DNA from: Euryodendron excelsum
Lineage: Eukaryota; Streptophyta; Magnoliopsida; Ericales; Pentaphylacaceae
Direction of reading: 5' to 3'
Length of the DNA stretch: 64,000 nucleotides
Assembly: GCA_033060915.1 (NCBI GenBank)
Contig: CM065385.1
Coordinates: 18,598,501 to 18,662,500 of the forward strand
The translations under genes and the position numbers were made by a program. Positions 44,047 through 57,059 of this stretch are shown piece by piece. The notes under the pieces are model-generated. The model was given only the letters and a program-made list of their open reading frames with translations. It did not search any database and was not told where the DNA came from. The stretch's first letter is position 1, and every line of letters begins with the position of its first letter.

Positions 44047-47000
44047 TTGACGACGGTGATGTAATGATGCAAGTTTTGAAAGATTTGAAAGGATCGAATT
44101 TGAAAAAGATTTTTGAAAATAATTTAGATTGGACAATATTTTTGAAAAGGAGATTTGACTTAAAATCGAGTTATGACCACACCTATTTGAAGGTTGCCTA
44201 CGCATCTTATTTAGCGAGAATTAGGTCTTTCGTAGTTCAGGCAAGGGCCCGATAGAAAAAAGGCACATTAAGGCCATTGAAAGACACATTGGGGCCTTAA
44301 TTTGAAAAGACACATTGGGGTTTAGTTTTGAAATATAAGCACATTAGGGCCTTTGGGAACTTTGAAGAAGCATTGAGGTCTTCGAAAAAAAAGAACTTCA
44401 AAGTTTAGAAAAATGCCTTTGAAATAGGACTTGGGATGTTTGAGGTGTTTTTGAAATCGGGTTTGAAAATGATTTTAAATATGTTTTAAATTAATTCAAG
44501 CGAGTTTTGAAATGTTTTTCAAATAACTCAAGGGAGTTTGTAGGTTCTTTGAAACAACTCAAAGGAGTTTTAGAAAAGTGTTGAAATAACTCAAAGGAGT
44601 TTTGGAAATGTTTTGAAACAACTCGAAAGAGTTTTGAAAATGTTTTGAAGTCTTGTTTTCAAAACTTTGGAGGTAGAATTTGGATTGAAAATGCTGTTGT
44701 GAACTTGTCTTTGAAAAGCTTTTGAAAGTAGTTTTTGAATACCTTATGAAAGGCATTTTAATGTTTCATCACCTTTAAAAGGTTAGTCATTAAAAAACTA
44801 AACTCTTTTAGGGCTATGAGTTTTGAAAACATGTTTGGAAAAAGGGTTAGAGACTTCCCTTTAGTTTTTAAAACTTTAGGGTTATAGAACTCGTCTTGAA
44901 TATCTCATTTACACTTGAACAATCATAACCATGGAAAGATTAGAGTTGCTTCAAGAATGTGATGTTTGAAAAAGACTTATGAGAAAGGTTTTTAAAAAGC
45001 ATTTAGGGTTCGACACCCTATATGGACCTTAGAAGGTCACACTTGATGTGTCACTTTCTCCAAGAAGACCTTAACCATGAGAGGCTTAAGATCACCTTAG
45101 AGTTATGAGTTTTGAAAATAGCTTGTGGAAATGGTAAGTGTCTAGCCATTTTTGTCAAGACAAGTTTCAGAGAATTGAAAACATTTTAGAATAGGATATA
45201 GAAGAATTAGAAAAGACTTTTGAATTGATTTTTGAAAACTCAATAGAGTAGGATCTTTTTAAATGCATGCCATGCAAATAATTTTGAATTGAATTGAAAG
45301 AGGTTTGGAATTGGAGTCTTTGAAGCCTTCTAACCATGGTTGGAATGACCTAAGGTTAAATAACTTGGGTTAGGTTAACCTAGGGTTGGACAACTAAAGT
45401 TAGGTTGAACTAGGGTTAGATTGACCTAGGGTTAACCAACTAGAGTTAGGCTAACCTAGAGTTGGATTGAACTAGGGTTAATTAACTAGGGTTAGGTTAA
45501 CCTAAGGTTAAGTGGACCTAAGGTTAACTAACTAAGGTTAGGTTAACCTAGGGTTTGGTTGACCAATGGTTAACTAACTCTGGTTAGGTTAACCTAAAGT
45601 TGGACAACTAAGGTCAAGTTAACCTAGGGTTGGAAGATGGTTTTGAAAGGTATTTTTGAACTAGGGTTTGGCATAGTGGTTTTGGAAAAATAGTTTTATG
45701 CATGAATTTTGAAAAAGGGATTTTGAAAACCATGATGTTTTGTAAAGGACTTGGAAAACAACTCTGAGTTACATGAATTTTAAAAAGATCATTGCATAAA
45801 AATGGGCTCTAATCAGGTATATGGTTTATATGGTTGTTATTTGGAAACCACTCCAAGGACGGTTTCATTGGGACCATTCTAACCACTAACTTAAAAAGAG
45901 CAAAATTTTTTAAAATCAACATATAATTTTGATTTTAGAAAATCATTTTTTATGTAAAATAAAAAGAATGAATTTTTGAAAACTCTCTTGGAGAGGATTA
46001 TTTTGAAAACCACTTTTGGGGTGTAGAAAACCACTCTAGTGAGCTAGAATTCCTATAGTCAATCAATGAGGAGACCACTCAAGAAGGGTTCCGTGAGGAC
46101 CATTTCAACCACAAAACTCAAGAAAACAAAACTTTGAAAATCAAAGTGAAATATAATATTTGAAAACCATTTGAATGCAACTTGAAGATGGTAAAATGCA
46201 ATGATGCAAAATAAAGTCAAGGGGCTTAAGGAAGGCTCCCTAGGACATAGAAATCTAAAGCTTCAAACTAGGTTTCAAGAAACCAACTCTTAGGGTCATT
46301 TTAGAAAAACACTTGAATATGGATTTTGAAAAATGTGTAGAGATTAGAAATGCTAAGGGGTTTGCAAAATGGCTTTGAACATGAAAAATGGAGCCAAGCA
46401 TGCAATACATAAACATAACAACCATATGTAAGGGGGTCATGAAATCATACAAAGCTAAAAGGCCACACCACCTTGCAAGGTGCTCCAAGGTCATACCATC
46501 TCAAAGTAGACTTGTGAAAGATCCCTTACATGATGGCTCCTACAAACTTTCCTCTAGGCATAATCTAGGAGCTCTCTTATTCAAAATATGAAAAAAAGAG
46601 GGGTAGAAGATGAGAGTTAAAAATAGAGAATAGCCTAAGTAGGCCAGGAGGGAGAAGAGAAAAGTGTGGGGTAGCAAAATATAAATAGAAATATTACCTT
46701 GTCTTCACAACTTCTTCAAGCTTCAATGGAGAGCTTTGCTTAAGATTTGAAGGGTTTTCAATGGCCTTCAAGTGGGCTGGAAATGGCTTGAGTCTTGCTT
46801 TGAAGGCTTTAGGATGAGGTGTATAAGCTTAAGGTGGCTTGAATCTAGCTTAGATGTTTGGAAGGTTAAAAAAGGTGGAATATTTAGGATTTTTTGACGT
46901 TCTAGGAGTGTTTCAACAGGGCTTTGCCATTGTTTTCGGCTTTGAATATTCAAGGGGGGAGGTCTAGTATTTATAGGTAATCTGTTGGGAGCTAGCAGAT

Positions 47001-48788
47001 GTGCTACATGCACTTAGGTAATTTTTGCCCTTGCGCATGTAGCACATGCACCAGTACTGTTCCAGTGGTTGAATGCCACGTGGCACCCTCTATACTGACT
47101 TAACTTAGGGAGCAAGCAAAGTTTTGGTCGATCTAATCACAATTTGGGAGCATGTAGCATACGCTCCACCACCGAAAACTTTTATGTTAACTTTGCCTCG
47201 ATAATTATGCAATTCAGGAAAGATTCGGGCAAATCGGCCACGTTTACGATGTTCTTCTATTATTTCTCAAGAACTAGAAACTTCCAGAGAGCTTCAAAGG
47301 TGTTCGGAAGAGTAAGATATTGTCTCAGGAAGTGCGTGCGAAAATATACTTTATTGGAGTGTTTGTGATATGCTTTGTGGATGTTCAAAAGTGGTGGTCT
47401 TTGGGCCACGTGATTAGGGCCTTCAGGGGATGATCTCTCTAATCGGACCGTACTGATAAAAAGTACTTTGGAAATACTTTCGTGAATTTCCTAATTTATG
47501 TATTTCTCAAGTCATTTGACGATGCGTTATAATCAATAAATCGAAAGAAAAGATAACCCTAGCGAAGCATTTGTGAGATGCTCCAGGGGTTTTTGAAAGT
47601 GGCAACTTTCGTGCCACGCAATCGGAGGCTTCAGGAAACAATCTATTCAATCGAACCATATTAATATAAAGACCTATGGACGGACTTTTGAAAATTTCCT
47701 GATTTACGCATTTCTCAAGTGGTTTGATGGTGTGTTATAATCAAGGAATCGAGAGAAAAGACAACCCTAGTAGAGAGATTGTGAGACGCTCCAAGGGACT
47801 TTCTTTGACTTAGAAGTGTTTGGAGTCACATGACCCACCTTAGAATGGACATGGGCATAGAATAGGATATACCGATTTGGTACCCATAGCTGGTGTGGTT
47901 TCGAAGCACACTTGGGCCACCAGGGCTAAACTGGTCATTTTAACTAAAATTGGTCAGAAAGGGTCAGGATGGATTGAAGTGGCATATTAAACATACCGGA
48001 TTGTTTGGGGACATTCCTGAAAGGTGTACTTACCGTCTGGAGGGATTTGTGCTGTGTTGGTGTGCCTAGGGACAAAATAGTCATTTTGACCAGAGATAAC
48101 CAGAACGGGACCAGAATTGGTCAAGATGGCGTATTGAGTACGCCTAAGTGTCTAAGGACATTTTGGAAGGGTGGACTTACCATCTTGAGGAATTTTGAAC
48201 TTTCTCAAAGACATGCCTGGAAGCCCAAGGGACAGGTTTAGTCATTTTTCACTGAATCAGGCTAGCATGCACTGGTGTTGACCTAGGTGTTGGTTCCCGA
48301 GACCACTCGATTTTGGAAAGCTACCTATGCGGTGTTGGTCCCTGAGACAGCTGGTCTCGAAGAACTACCTGTAGGATGGTGTTGGTGCCCGAGATTGCCT
48401 AGTCTAGGAGAGCTACTGGATAACGGACATTCTACATTAACAGGCTAACAAGCGCCAAAAGTGAACCATTTGGAATTTGATAAGGTGTTGATCCCCGAGA
48501 TCGCTCGATCTTGAGAAGCTACCTGGTTGGTTCCCGAGACCACCTGGTCTTGGAAAGCTGCCTGGATGGTGATGGTTCCCGTGACTGTCCGGTCTTAGAA
48601 AGCTACCTAGAGCGCCTAAGGGCAATATGGTCTTTTTAGCTTTAATTAAGCCTTGCGGGCCTAGGAAACAACCAATTGACCGAACTGGAGTTTGAAAGAG
48701 CCGGTTTGGGTTCGAATGTGTTGTGATGTTTGAAACTAGATCCGGTCTGGCCGACAATTGCGAAGCGAACAAAAATGGGGTGCTTCCA
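44047..48788 (+). mobile_element. Giant LTR family G, copy G6 (5' truncated, diverged)
   Basis: It lacks the conserved G start, entering at the ACTTTGAAAGATTTG/CACACCTATTT...GGTTGCCTACG block. It holds a C-poor stretch, a direct array of about 34-bp units with AACTCAAAGGAGTTTT (44500-44645), a GGTTAACC-rich array (45330-45640), TATA at 46968-46975, inverted repeats built on GCATGTAGCACATGC (47000-47060) in place of GGCGCC, and 50-bp units with GTGTTGGTYCCYGAGAC (48280-48610). It ends GGGGTGCTTCCA at 48788. It is the most divergent member. Confidence 0.65.
45330..45640. repeat. Degenerate palindromic array with AGGTTAACCT
   Basis: About eight imperfect units combining AGGTTAACCTAGGGTTGG-type sequence with AACTAAGGTT. 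AGGTTAACCT is itself a perfect palindrome. It is non-coding and inside G6. Confidence 0.75.
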
Positions 48789-50525
48789 GAGTGAATGACC
48801 GATAAGGTTTGGATCAAAGTATAAAGGATATGATTGCATGAATATGAGACATTTGAGTTATATTGCATTGATAGTACACTTTTACGTGAATCTTTCTTAT
48901 ATGCTTTATGCCTTAACCTTGCATGATTCGAGATATAGGGTAAATTGATAATTATCTTAAGGAAGCTATTGTATGCTTCAATTACTCGTATTATCATTGA
49001 TTGCATTACCTGTATTGATGTTTGTGAGTACCATCACTAAAAACCCTCACAAGACACTACTCATCTACTAGGGGTAACTTAGGGGTTTAAAGGTTTGGTG
49101 TGTTGGCTAAATGCACTCGTAACTATTAGGAAAGTGAAGATTATCTTTTAAATTTTTAGTATTTTGCTAGGACTTAGCAAAAAGCTAGTTAAGGGGTGTG
49201 ATTGTCCTCTAAAAGTGCAATCATTATGCCTTAACTGATTCCTTGTTAACCTAGAGTATGACTATTTATGTAGCTTTAGTCCTATCTCATTTCTAACTTA
49301 GCATGTTTTATGTAAATAGGAATCCTGGATACAAAAGGGCAAATTCGGACTAAAACGAGCAAAGGTGCTCAAACGGTATTAAAGGCATTCAAACGCACAT
49401 TCAAACATGATGGAAGGGCATTTGAACGGGCCTACAAGCGTTAGAAACTTCAGAGAACATGAAAGCACATTTGAATCAAGTTCAAAGAGCATTAGAAAGT
49501 TCATAGGCTTTGAATAAGCCATTTGAAGTTGTGTTAGAAGGGTGTCCGAATGAGGCACCAAGCATTTGAATACTACACTAGAATCTGCAGTTTTCACTTC
49601 TATAAAAAGCCAAGATTGAGGCCTGCTTTAGGGTTGTTGTTTATTTTACGAGTTTTAGGTTTTTCTTAACAACTTTAGAGAGATATAGAGTGGTTTCTTT
49701 GTAGCTTTTCATAGTTCTTCAATATTTTGTAATCAGATTAATTGATTTCAATATATATATTTGCGTATCTATAATGGCGTTGAGTAACTAAATTCCATCT
49801 TGGGTTCAATTGTGAAGATTGATTGAAGATCTCAGGAAAACAATGGAGGTAATTAGGGTTTTAATATTTTCATCTTCTTCTTCTTAATTCTTGGTGACCA
49901 AACCCTAGATATTTATGAAAACTTAAATTTTTTACTAAGTTTTGTAATATGTATGCACAAACCCTAATTTAGTAGAGATATTGTATAAATCAATGGTATG
50001 AATCTATGACTGTAATTTTATTATAAATCTAGGAATGGTTATTAAAGAATTTATGTTTCTATTCCTATATTTTTCAATTCAAAGACTCATGATGTAGTCA
50101 ATAATATGAGTTATCAAAAAACCTCTACTAGAATTTCAAGTGAAGCAATTAATTAGAACAATTGGTTTCGAGACTTTCTTTTATTCAATTAAAAATCATT
50201 TTCAATAGTTTAGTTTAGTTAAACCAAACTCTTCAAAAGCAATCAATTTTTCATTTTCTTTTAGAAATAATTGAATAATTTTGCAATTTCTTAGAGGTGA
50301 TTGTTAGTCTTTTGATCAACTTTGCAATTTCCCCATGGACTCGACCCCAACTTGTCGAGTTATATTGCTTTGCCATTCTACGCTTGAGATTATTCTCAAA
50401 CATTGTTTTGGTGCAAATCATAAAATTTTGGTATTTTTAGATTAAAAAGATTAGTTCTTTAGGATTGAAGATTTTAGTGTCACTCACTAAAGTTACTCCT
50501 CATGTAATCATGTTAAACATCAAAA
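48789..50525 (+). repeat. X repeat copy 3 (pre-LTR part plus LTR, contiguous)
   Basis: The only copy in which both X parts are joined without an insertion. Purine-rich AAAAAGCTAGTTAAGGGG precedes TGTGATTGTCCTC at 49197, a probable polypurine tract and LTR start. A TATA-like TTCTATAAAAAGCC lies near 49598. Homology to copies 1 and 2 ends near 50525. The gypsy lineage is not certain. Confidence 0.6.
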
Positions 50526-51297
50526 AATGAATTGTGAACTCTCATTTGACGAGTCTCTCTTTGATATCAATAGTTTTAAAGAGAGAAAGAGAGAGTTGCA
50601 TTTAGGATTTGTTGAGAAAAAAGAAAAATGAAATGAAATAAAATTACTTGTATTTGTTATTCTTTTATTGTCATTGGGTACCAAACAAAAAAAAAATAGA
50701 TGTTTTTTGAGAAATTCTTAGTCATTTTCTTCTTTATTTTTTTTCAACTCAACCAGGCAAAAGCAGAGAATTTGACTTATTTTCTTTTCTTTTCTCGATC
50801 CTTTTCCATTGCCTTGACAAATCTTAGAAACAAACAAAGGAGTAAAAGAAAAACAAAAAAAAGGGAGTCCACCTTTTGGATTAAAGCTTTAACATTTTTG
50901 TTTTTTTTTTTTCTTTCTTTTTCAAAATAAAAAAAACAAAAAACAGTGTTTGTTTAATATTTTTTTATTTTTAGTTGTTTACAAAATTCGGAAAAAAAAA
51001 AATATTAAAATTGGTGTGTTATCTGTTTTTAAAATATTATTTCGGTACTGTTGACACAACGATAACCTACAAATACCTACTATCAGATCACAAAAAATAT
51101 ACAATAAAAATATACAATAAAAACGAAAACTACCAATATTACCAAACGAGACCTTAAAAGTTTGAGTTGGCACTAAAAATCGCACTTCTGAAATCTCAAT
51201 ATATCATGCATCGATCCGTAATAGTACATTTTTTTTGTTGAAGATTGTCCTTGATCTTTTAGTGATTACCTTTTTAAGATTCAAAGAATCCAAATTA

Positions 51298-51302
<5 letters not shown>

Positions 51303-51347
<45 letters not shown>
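51303..51347. repeat. (CT)n microsatellite
   Basis: About 45 bases of perfect CT. Confidence 0.95.
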
Positions 51348-51352
<5 letters not shown>

Positions 51353-52089
51353 ACCCTATTCCGTCATCAAATTACCCCTTTGAATTTGTTGATTCACTGA
51401 AATTCCTCAGCAAAGTTAGGAATTACCTCCGCTATTGTCCTGTTAAAGGACTAGAAATCTAGAACTTCACAACCAAAGGACTAATCACATTGGGTCAAAC
51501 TTCATCCATACTGTACATAAAAAAAATTAAAAAAAAAAAAACAAAACAAACAAACTTCATCCATATGAACTCTTTTTTACATCTGAGGTCCAAGCTCTGC
51601 GTGAGAATGGGTAGCAACCCCAACCCATGAGCAACCTAACCCTAATTATATTGTAATGCTTATCAGCCCAAACCCTACAGTTGAACTCAGTTTGCTTAAC
51701 AGTTTAAGCGGGGGCATGCTTGCACAATTATCTCACAATTTCTATGGGGCTTCCGGTAATGAAGTTTTTAGTTATAATAGGATATTTTCGTATCTATTTT
51801 TCCTTTCGAATTCTCGCCTTTTTCCGGTCCAGTTGGCTCTAAAGTGGCTTTGCTTAAAGAAAGCCTTCTCCGTATTCTTTCATTTCCCTATTCCCCCTCT
51901 CATGTTAAAGCGTGGAACTCACCAAATACATAAAAAGTAAGGATCATAACGGAAGTAGTAGGGAAAAACATAGGTGTATTGGATTTTTTTTTCATGTCAA
52001 GATAAATCAACTAACTAGGGGACCTCGTTGGTGCTGACAAATGATTAGACACAGCAACAAAATCAATTCCGGCACAAATATGATTTCAA

Positions 52090-52340
52090 GATGTAGGACC
52101 ATGCCTTAAAAGAGATGGGGGATCTTGCCATAAAAGTCATGGCCATTATCACCCATGTTTGCCATTACAAGTTACCAAGTACTTTTTTATTTTTTCTAAC
52201 AAGGTTATTATCGTTAATCATATATATATATATGATACGGTTTGACATTTTAACATACATCCAAAAGCATACAATTTTGTGTCTAAGGTCGTCTAAATAT
52301 TCTCTTCGAGTCGCTTTTTCCAGGAGCATCTAAACCATTG
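52090..52340 (+). repeat. Segment duplicated at 55310-55550
   Basis: Both copies share GCCATAAAAGTCATGGCCAT and TATCA-C-CATGTTTGCCATT, then ACGGTTTGA/ATGGTTTGA and ACATACA(T/C)CCAAA. The spacing suggests an old duplication or two copies of an unknown repeat. Confidence 0.5.
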
Positions 52341-53385
52341 ACTTGGAGAGCTTGATGTTTTTTTGGCATTGAGCTATCATGTGTTGTATCCCAAATGCAA
52401 GTCTATGGCTTCTGAAAGATTAAATTTGCATTGGCTTTCTTGTTAATTAAAGTTCCCAGTCAGTGCTATGCAAAATGAGCTAAGCACGTGAGAGGTTTTA
52501 GATGTAAAAAAAAAAAAAAAAAACATTCGTAAGTACAAAATAAAAAATAATAAAATAAAATCATCTAACTTAAGGTTTGAATTTGTCTATGCTTTTGCTT
52601 AGTGTTTTCTGGGTCCAACAATAGTAATAATTGACAAATTTATTGAAAATTCACAATGCCAAGGAGCTATATATATGAAAGAAATGGATCTTGAAGGTTT
52701 TTAGTACAAACTATGACTATTTAGATCGAAGTGTGCTCAACACTGACATTGACACTGACCCTGAAGGAGCCACGCTGCATTTGAGCAGAATGAGGAAGAA
52801 AGCCGCCTATCCTCTTTCTCAAGCAGGGACAGATTTTTAGTATCTAACTTTCACAAATTATAGTTGGCATCTTAGAACAAAAGATACAACTTGTAGATTG
52901 GATCCATGATTACTGATTTTATTTGTCTTTTTTTCTAAATGTGCATTGCACGCGAAGTATGGTTGCCTATATCGACTTTCCACACAACCCACATTGGCGG
53001 AAGTCTCATGAACTAGCTGTCTTTTTGGCTTAATCATTCACATATACCTGTGACGCTAAAACATATCTGATGCCCATTTTGTGCCTACCTTTCATGCTCT
53101 ACCTCTTTTTTTATCCTTAATTTCTATTCTTCCTTGTGGGTTACAAAGAAAGCTTTCTATTTTACCTCATTTTATATGTCCCTTATTTACATGTATAAGT
53201 CAAGCAATAGCATCCATTGAAAATCAACCAACTTGGGAACTGTTTTTTATTATATTATTACTTTTATTTTAAGGGGTTGAAGAGAAGTTGGTAATGACAA
53301 ATAGCAGAAGACAACAAAAAAATTAAAGAATAATGCTAGTGTCAGGCGCGCGAGAGTTCCCATAGGTGCACCTGATGAAAGAGAC

Positions 53386-53786
53386 TGTTGGGTTTTGCTT
53401 TTTTACAATCTTACATCAGTTGGGAAGGAAAAGGAAGGCAAAGCTCAATGCCTATATAAGAAGGGTTATATCTCCTTGGTTAAGTGCACTACTCAATAGC
53501 TTAGTTAGTAACTTTTGACTTTAGTAAAATTCATTTTAAAGAGGTGAAAGTTAAAGTTTAGCCAGTGAGGAAGCTTAGTTGATGTCTTTAGAGTGAGGAG
53601 GAAAAATTGTGTGATTGTAATAATTTTTCACACAGTGTATTTTTCTCTGGGCCTGTTGTTTTTTCTCCTGTTTTGAGAATTTTTCACATAAATTTTTGTG
53701 TTGTGTTTTTCTCTATTTATTTTGATATTTCTGTCAAAAAGTAGATCCAAAAGGGGGGTAAATTTGAGAGAACTAAATTCCCAACA
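53386..53786 (+). repeat. 5' LTR of the short copia-like element
   Basis: Bounds as given for the element. It contains TGCCTATATAAGAAGGG and ends with TTCCCAACA. Confidence 0.85.
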
Positions 53787-53788
53787 AG

Positions 53789-53801
53789 TGATATTAGAGT
53801 C
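53789..53801 (+). other. Primer-binding site (decayed iMet type)
   Basis: TGATATTAGAGTC against the usual TGGTATCAGAGC: changes are G to A and C to T, as expected for an old methylated copy. Confidence 0.6.
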
Positions 53802-54883
53802 CTTTTTGGTTATAGTTTTTCTTGAATTCATAGTGTGCTATGTGGCTGCAGTTTTGACTAATCTTCCACATCAAAAAATATTTTCTTGAGATTATTAAAG
53901 GTTCCTTCTGTGAGGTGAAGTTTTGGTATGGTAGTGTGGATACGTACAGTCTAAGGAGGTTCTATCTAGGATATTGGGTTTTAAGAGAGACCAGTGTGAC
54001 CCCTCCAATCTTTCTTGGGAACTTACTTAGTGAGTACTATTTATTTATACGGTAAAAGTCATCAAGGTAATGTTAGAAAGTAGGGTTCAAATCATATCAA
54101 ATTTAATGTGTAGAAATTTGATAGACGAATCAATTTTGGCTTGTGGCAAGTGCAAGTCAGGGATGTTTTGATTCAATCACGATTACACAAGACATTGTGG
54201 GTAGACTTCAGGTGTAGATCAAAGGATCAGGCACTAGAGTTGTATGTGCTTCGAGTGAATATTAGAGGATCAAGCACTGAAGCTGTATGTAGGCTGATTT
54301 CGAGTGAAGGCTGGAAAGAGCTGAGGTATTGGAACAATGTGGGCTAATTTCGGGTGAAAGCTGGAGAGCTGAAGCACTAAAACAGCATGGGTTCTCTTCG
54401 GGTGAAAGTATAAAGACTGAGGTACTAGAGTAACATTGTGGAAACTTCAGTAACTGAACTATTTACCAGTGGGTTGGGTTTCCGATGGGAGTGCCGGTCA
54501 GTTGGAAACTAGTATGGGACGAAACCACAGGATGTCGTAAGGGCGCCTTTAGGTCGTGTACAAGGTGAATTCTGATGTCAAGTGAGCTTTGGTGGGTACA
54601 GCTTCACAAGTTTACACACGGGCATTAGTTTGACATTAATGCAAGGTTTGTGGTAAAAATTCATGTCGATGGTTGATGAACTTTCAAGAAAGCCAAACAT
54701 GGGAGTTGCCCCATAATTTTTTAGCAATGTTGTTTTTTGACATGGGCCGAGGTGAAATACTTGGAATTAGTTTATTTTGAGTGCATATGCTTTTATGGTA
54801 GAGCATGATAGCAGAAGCTATGAAGAACTTCATTAAGGTAGAGTGTGGCTATGGGACCAGCTAAACTTGCAAAGGTGGAGATT

Positions 54884-55282
54884 TGTTGGGTTTTGCTCCT
54901 TTGTAGTCGCACATCTATTGGGAATGAAAGGGAGGCAAAACTCAAGGCCTATATAAGGAGGGTTATATCTCATTGGTTAAGTGTACCAGTCAATAGCTTA
55001 GCTAGTAACTTTTGACTTTAGTAAAATTCCTCTTGAAAAGGTAAAAGTTAAAGTTTAACTAGTGGATAAACTTAGTGGGCGTCTTTGGGGTGAGGAGGAA
55101 AAATTGTGTGATTGTAACAATTTTTCACATAGCGATTTTTCTCTAGACCTGGTGGTTTTTCTTCTGTTTTGAAAGTTTTCTACGTAAATTTTTGTGTTGT
55201 GTTTTTCTTTATTTATTTTGATATTCCTATTAAAGAGTAGATCCAAAAGGGGGGTGAATTTAGGAGGGCTAAATTCCCAACA
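54884..55282 (+). repeat. 3' LTR of the short copia-like element
   Basis: Direct copy of 53386-53786, preceded by the purine tract AAAGGTGGAGATT at 54871-54883. Confidence 0.85.
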
Positions 55283-55550
55283 ATGACATGATCTTTCATC
55301 ACACAATTAGGATTTATGAGATTTGGGGGACCTATGAAAGAGACATGATCATATGCCATAAAAGTCATGGCCATTATCAACATGTTTGCCATTCCAACAT
55401 ACCATGTGCCTACTTTCTACCAGGAATACATTACTATTTTGTTTCAAATATATCTAACATGGTTTGATATTGTCACATACACCCAAATACATTCCATTTT
55501 CTCTGAATTCATCTTTTTATTTGATATCAGATTTTCCTTGGTCATAGCCC

Positions 55551-56706
55551 TTTAAAGTACCTTACACGAAGGATGGATTCCACTGCTACCGTTCATCGAT
55601 CCATTTATCCTTACTTGAGAAAATTGTATATTTATTCTCCCACATGATTAATTAATTACGGATTCTTTCAAACATTATTTTAGATACAAGCTTCAATTGA
55701 TCCCCTAAACACGTATGCTCTGCGATAGACATTGATAGCTATTGAATGCCTTGGCCACTGTCGGCGATTCGAGAATTGAGATGTTCGTGAGGTTAACCAT
55801 AAATAAGGAATCATTTCAAACATCTATGAGCTCGAAGAGAATCGCAACTGCCATCAATGGTGATGTTAGGCGTGATAAAATAGTAGTTGTTCAACTTCAG
55901 TTAATGCAGAGTGCTTAAACATATATAAAATGTAAAAACCATTTTGCTCAAGAGCGTTTACTTTCAATTAATTCGTGGATTTAAGTATTTTATTCTATTC
56001 AATTTTAAGCTTCTTCTGATCTACTTGACATCATTTCCCTGCAACTATTTTATGTCAACTGTAAATATGCAGAAGCAGTTAAACACGATACAAGATATAT
56101 GATTTTTACATGAAAAATCCAAATGAGAAAAGTCATAGGACACTAGGCCAAGTAATCAATGCACTATTTATTGAGAACAAAATAAAAATTGACAACTTCC
56201 AACCTAACCCTAATTGGATCCCTCGTGCCTTATGTGTCCAATCTCCAAACTTACGAATGTGTCATCCTTGTATTGACTGAATCACTACAATCATGTATTA
56301 GTCCCTCGATATCGTTCTCTATTTCACAACTAAGTGTTGAATCACCACAACAGTTCTAGAATCCACCAAAAATTAATCTAGATCTACGAAGAACACCTTT
56401 AATAACCTGACGCAATACTAAGAGAATCTCACACAAGTATTCTCACAACATATAGCTCTCTAAATATTCTCTATGATACATGTACGTCTATGGATCATCA
56501 CTTTTTATAGTCTCTTGCACTCCTACTCTCTATGAGTTTTTTTAATCAAATACTTATTTTTAGGTTTTTGGAAAAAATTCACATACTTGTAATCTCTTGA
56601 TTGATCGTCTTCACACATAGATATAACCTAGTTGATGGAAGATTTTTTTTCTAGTTAATTTTCATCATATTTTTCACTATCAATTACAAAACAAGATGTA
56701 TCAAAG
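55551..56706. other. AT-rich region without recognised gene
   Basis: About 1.2 kb. No open frame over 60 codons, repeat structure or RNA gene is recognised on either strand. Confidence 0.55.
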
Positions 56707-57059
56707 TTTTTACTAGGGTGTAATTACTACGACACCCCCTAAACTATGACTCAATATTACTAAATTTTCTTAAACTATAAAACGTAACACATTGATCCCT
56801 GAACTATCAACTTCTAGAAGTGATATAATTGATTGCATTGATCTCGATAGCTACACCACCCATATAATTTAAAGAACTTAAAGGAGCATGGGTCATATGA
56901 TATGCAAAATGCCAACGACTAAGATGTCCATTACCTAATGAAATAATCTAATCAGTATTAGTATAAATGATCTTTCACTCATTTTCAACTATAGCAAGAG
57001 CCCTTGAATCTAAAGTTGCTTGATGTTCTAACCCGACTCCAACAATGCACTTCTCAGAC

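Larger units (their letters stand above)
50526..53385. other. AT-rich region without recognised gene
   Basis: About 2.9 kb with A-runs and T-runs (for example 52506-52523), a (CT)n microsatellite at 51303-51347 and short open frames, none of which looks like a known protein. The segment 52090-52340 is repeated in part at 55310-55550. Confidence 0.6.
53386..55282 (+). mobile_element. Short non-autonomous copia-like LTR element (1.9 kb)
   Basis: Direct LTRs at 53386-53786 (401 bp) and 54884-55282 (399 bp) start TGTTGGGTTTTGCT and end TTCCCAACA. TATA CCTATATAAG stands at 53451 and its counterpart in the second LTR. The internal 1097 bp starts with TGATATTAGAGTC, a mutated tRNA-iMet primer site, and ends AAAGGTGGAGATT, a polypurine tract. 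It has no gag or pol, so it moved by help from a relative. The LTRs are visibly diverged (well over 10%), so it is old. Flanks GAGAC and ATGAC are only a partial target duplication. Confidence 0.85.

Noticed and set aside
45330..45640. Interstitial telomeric repeat
   Set aside because: CTAGGGTT words are present but the plant telomere unit TTTAGGG is not repeated in tandem; the unit is AGGTTAACCT-based.
51656..51940. 94-codon frame as a host gene
   Set aside because: No recognisable domain, no conserved context, and composition like the surrounding AT-rich DNA.
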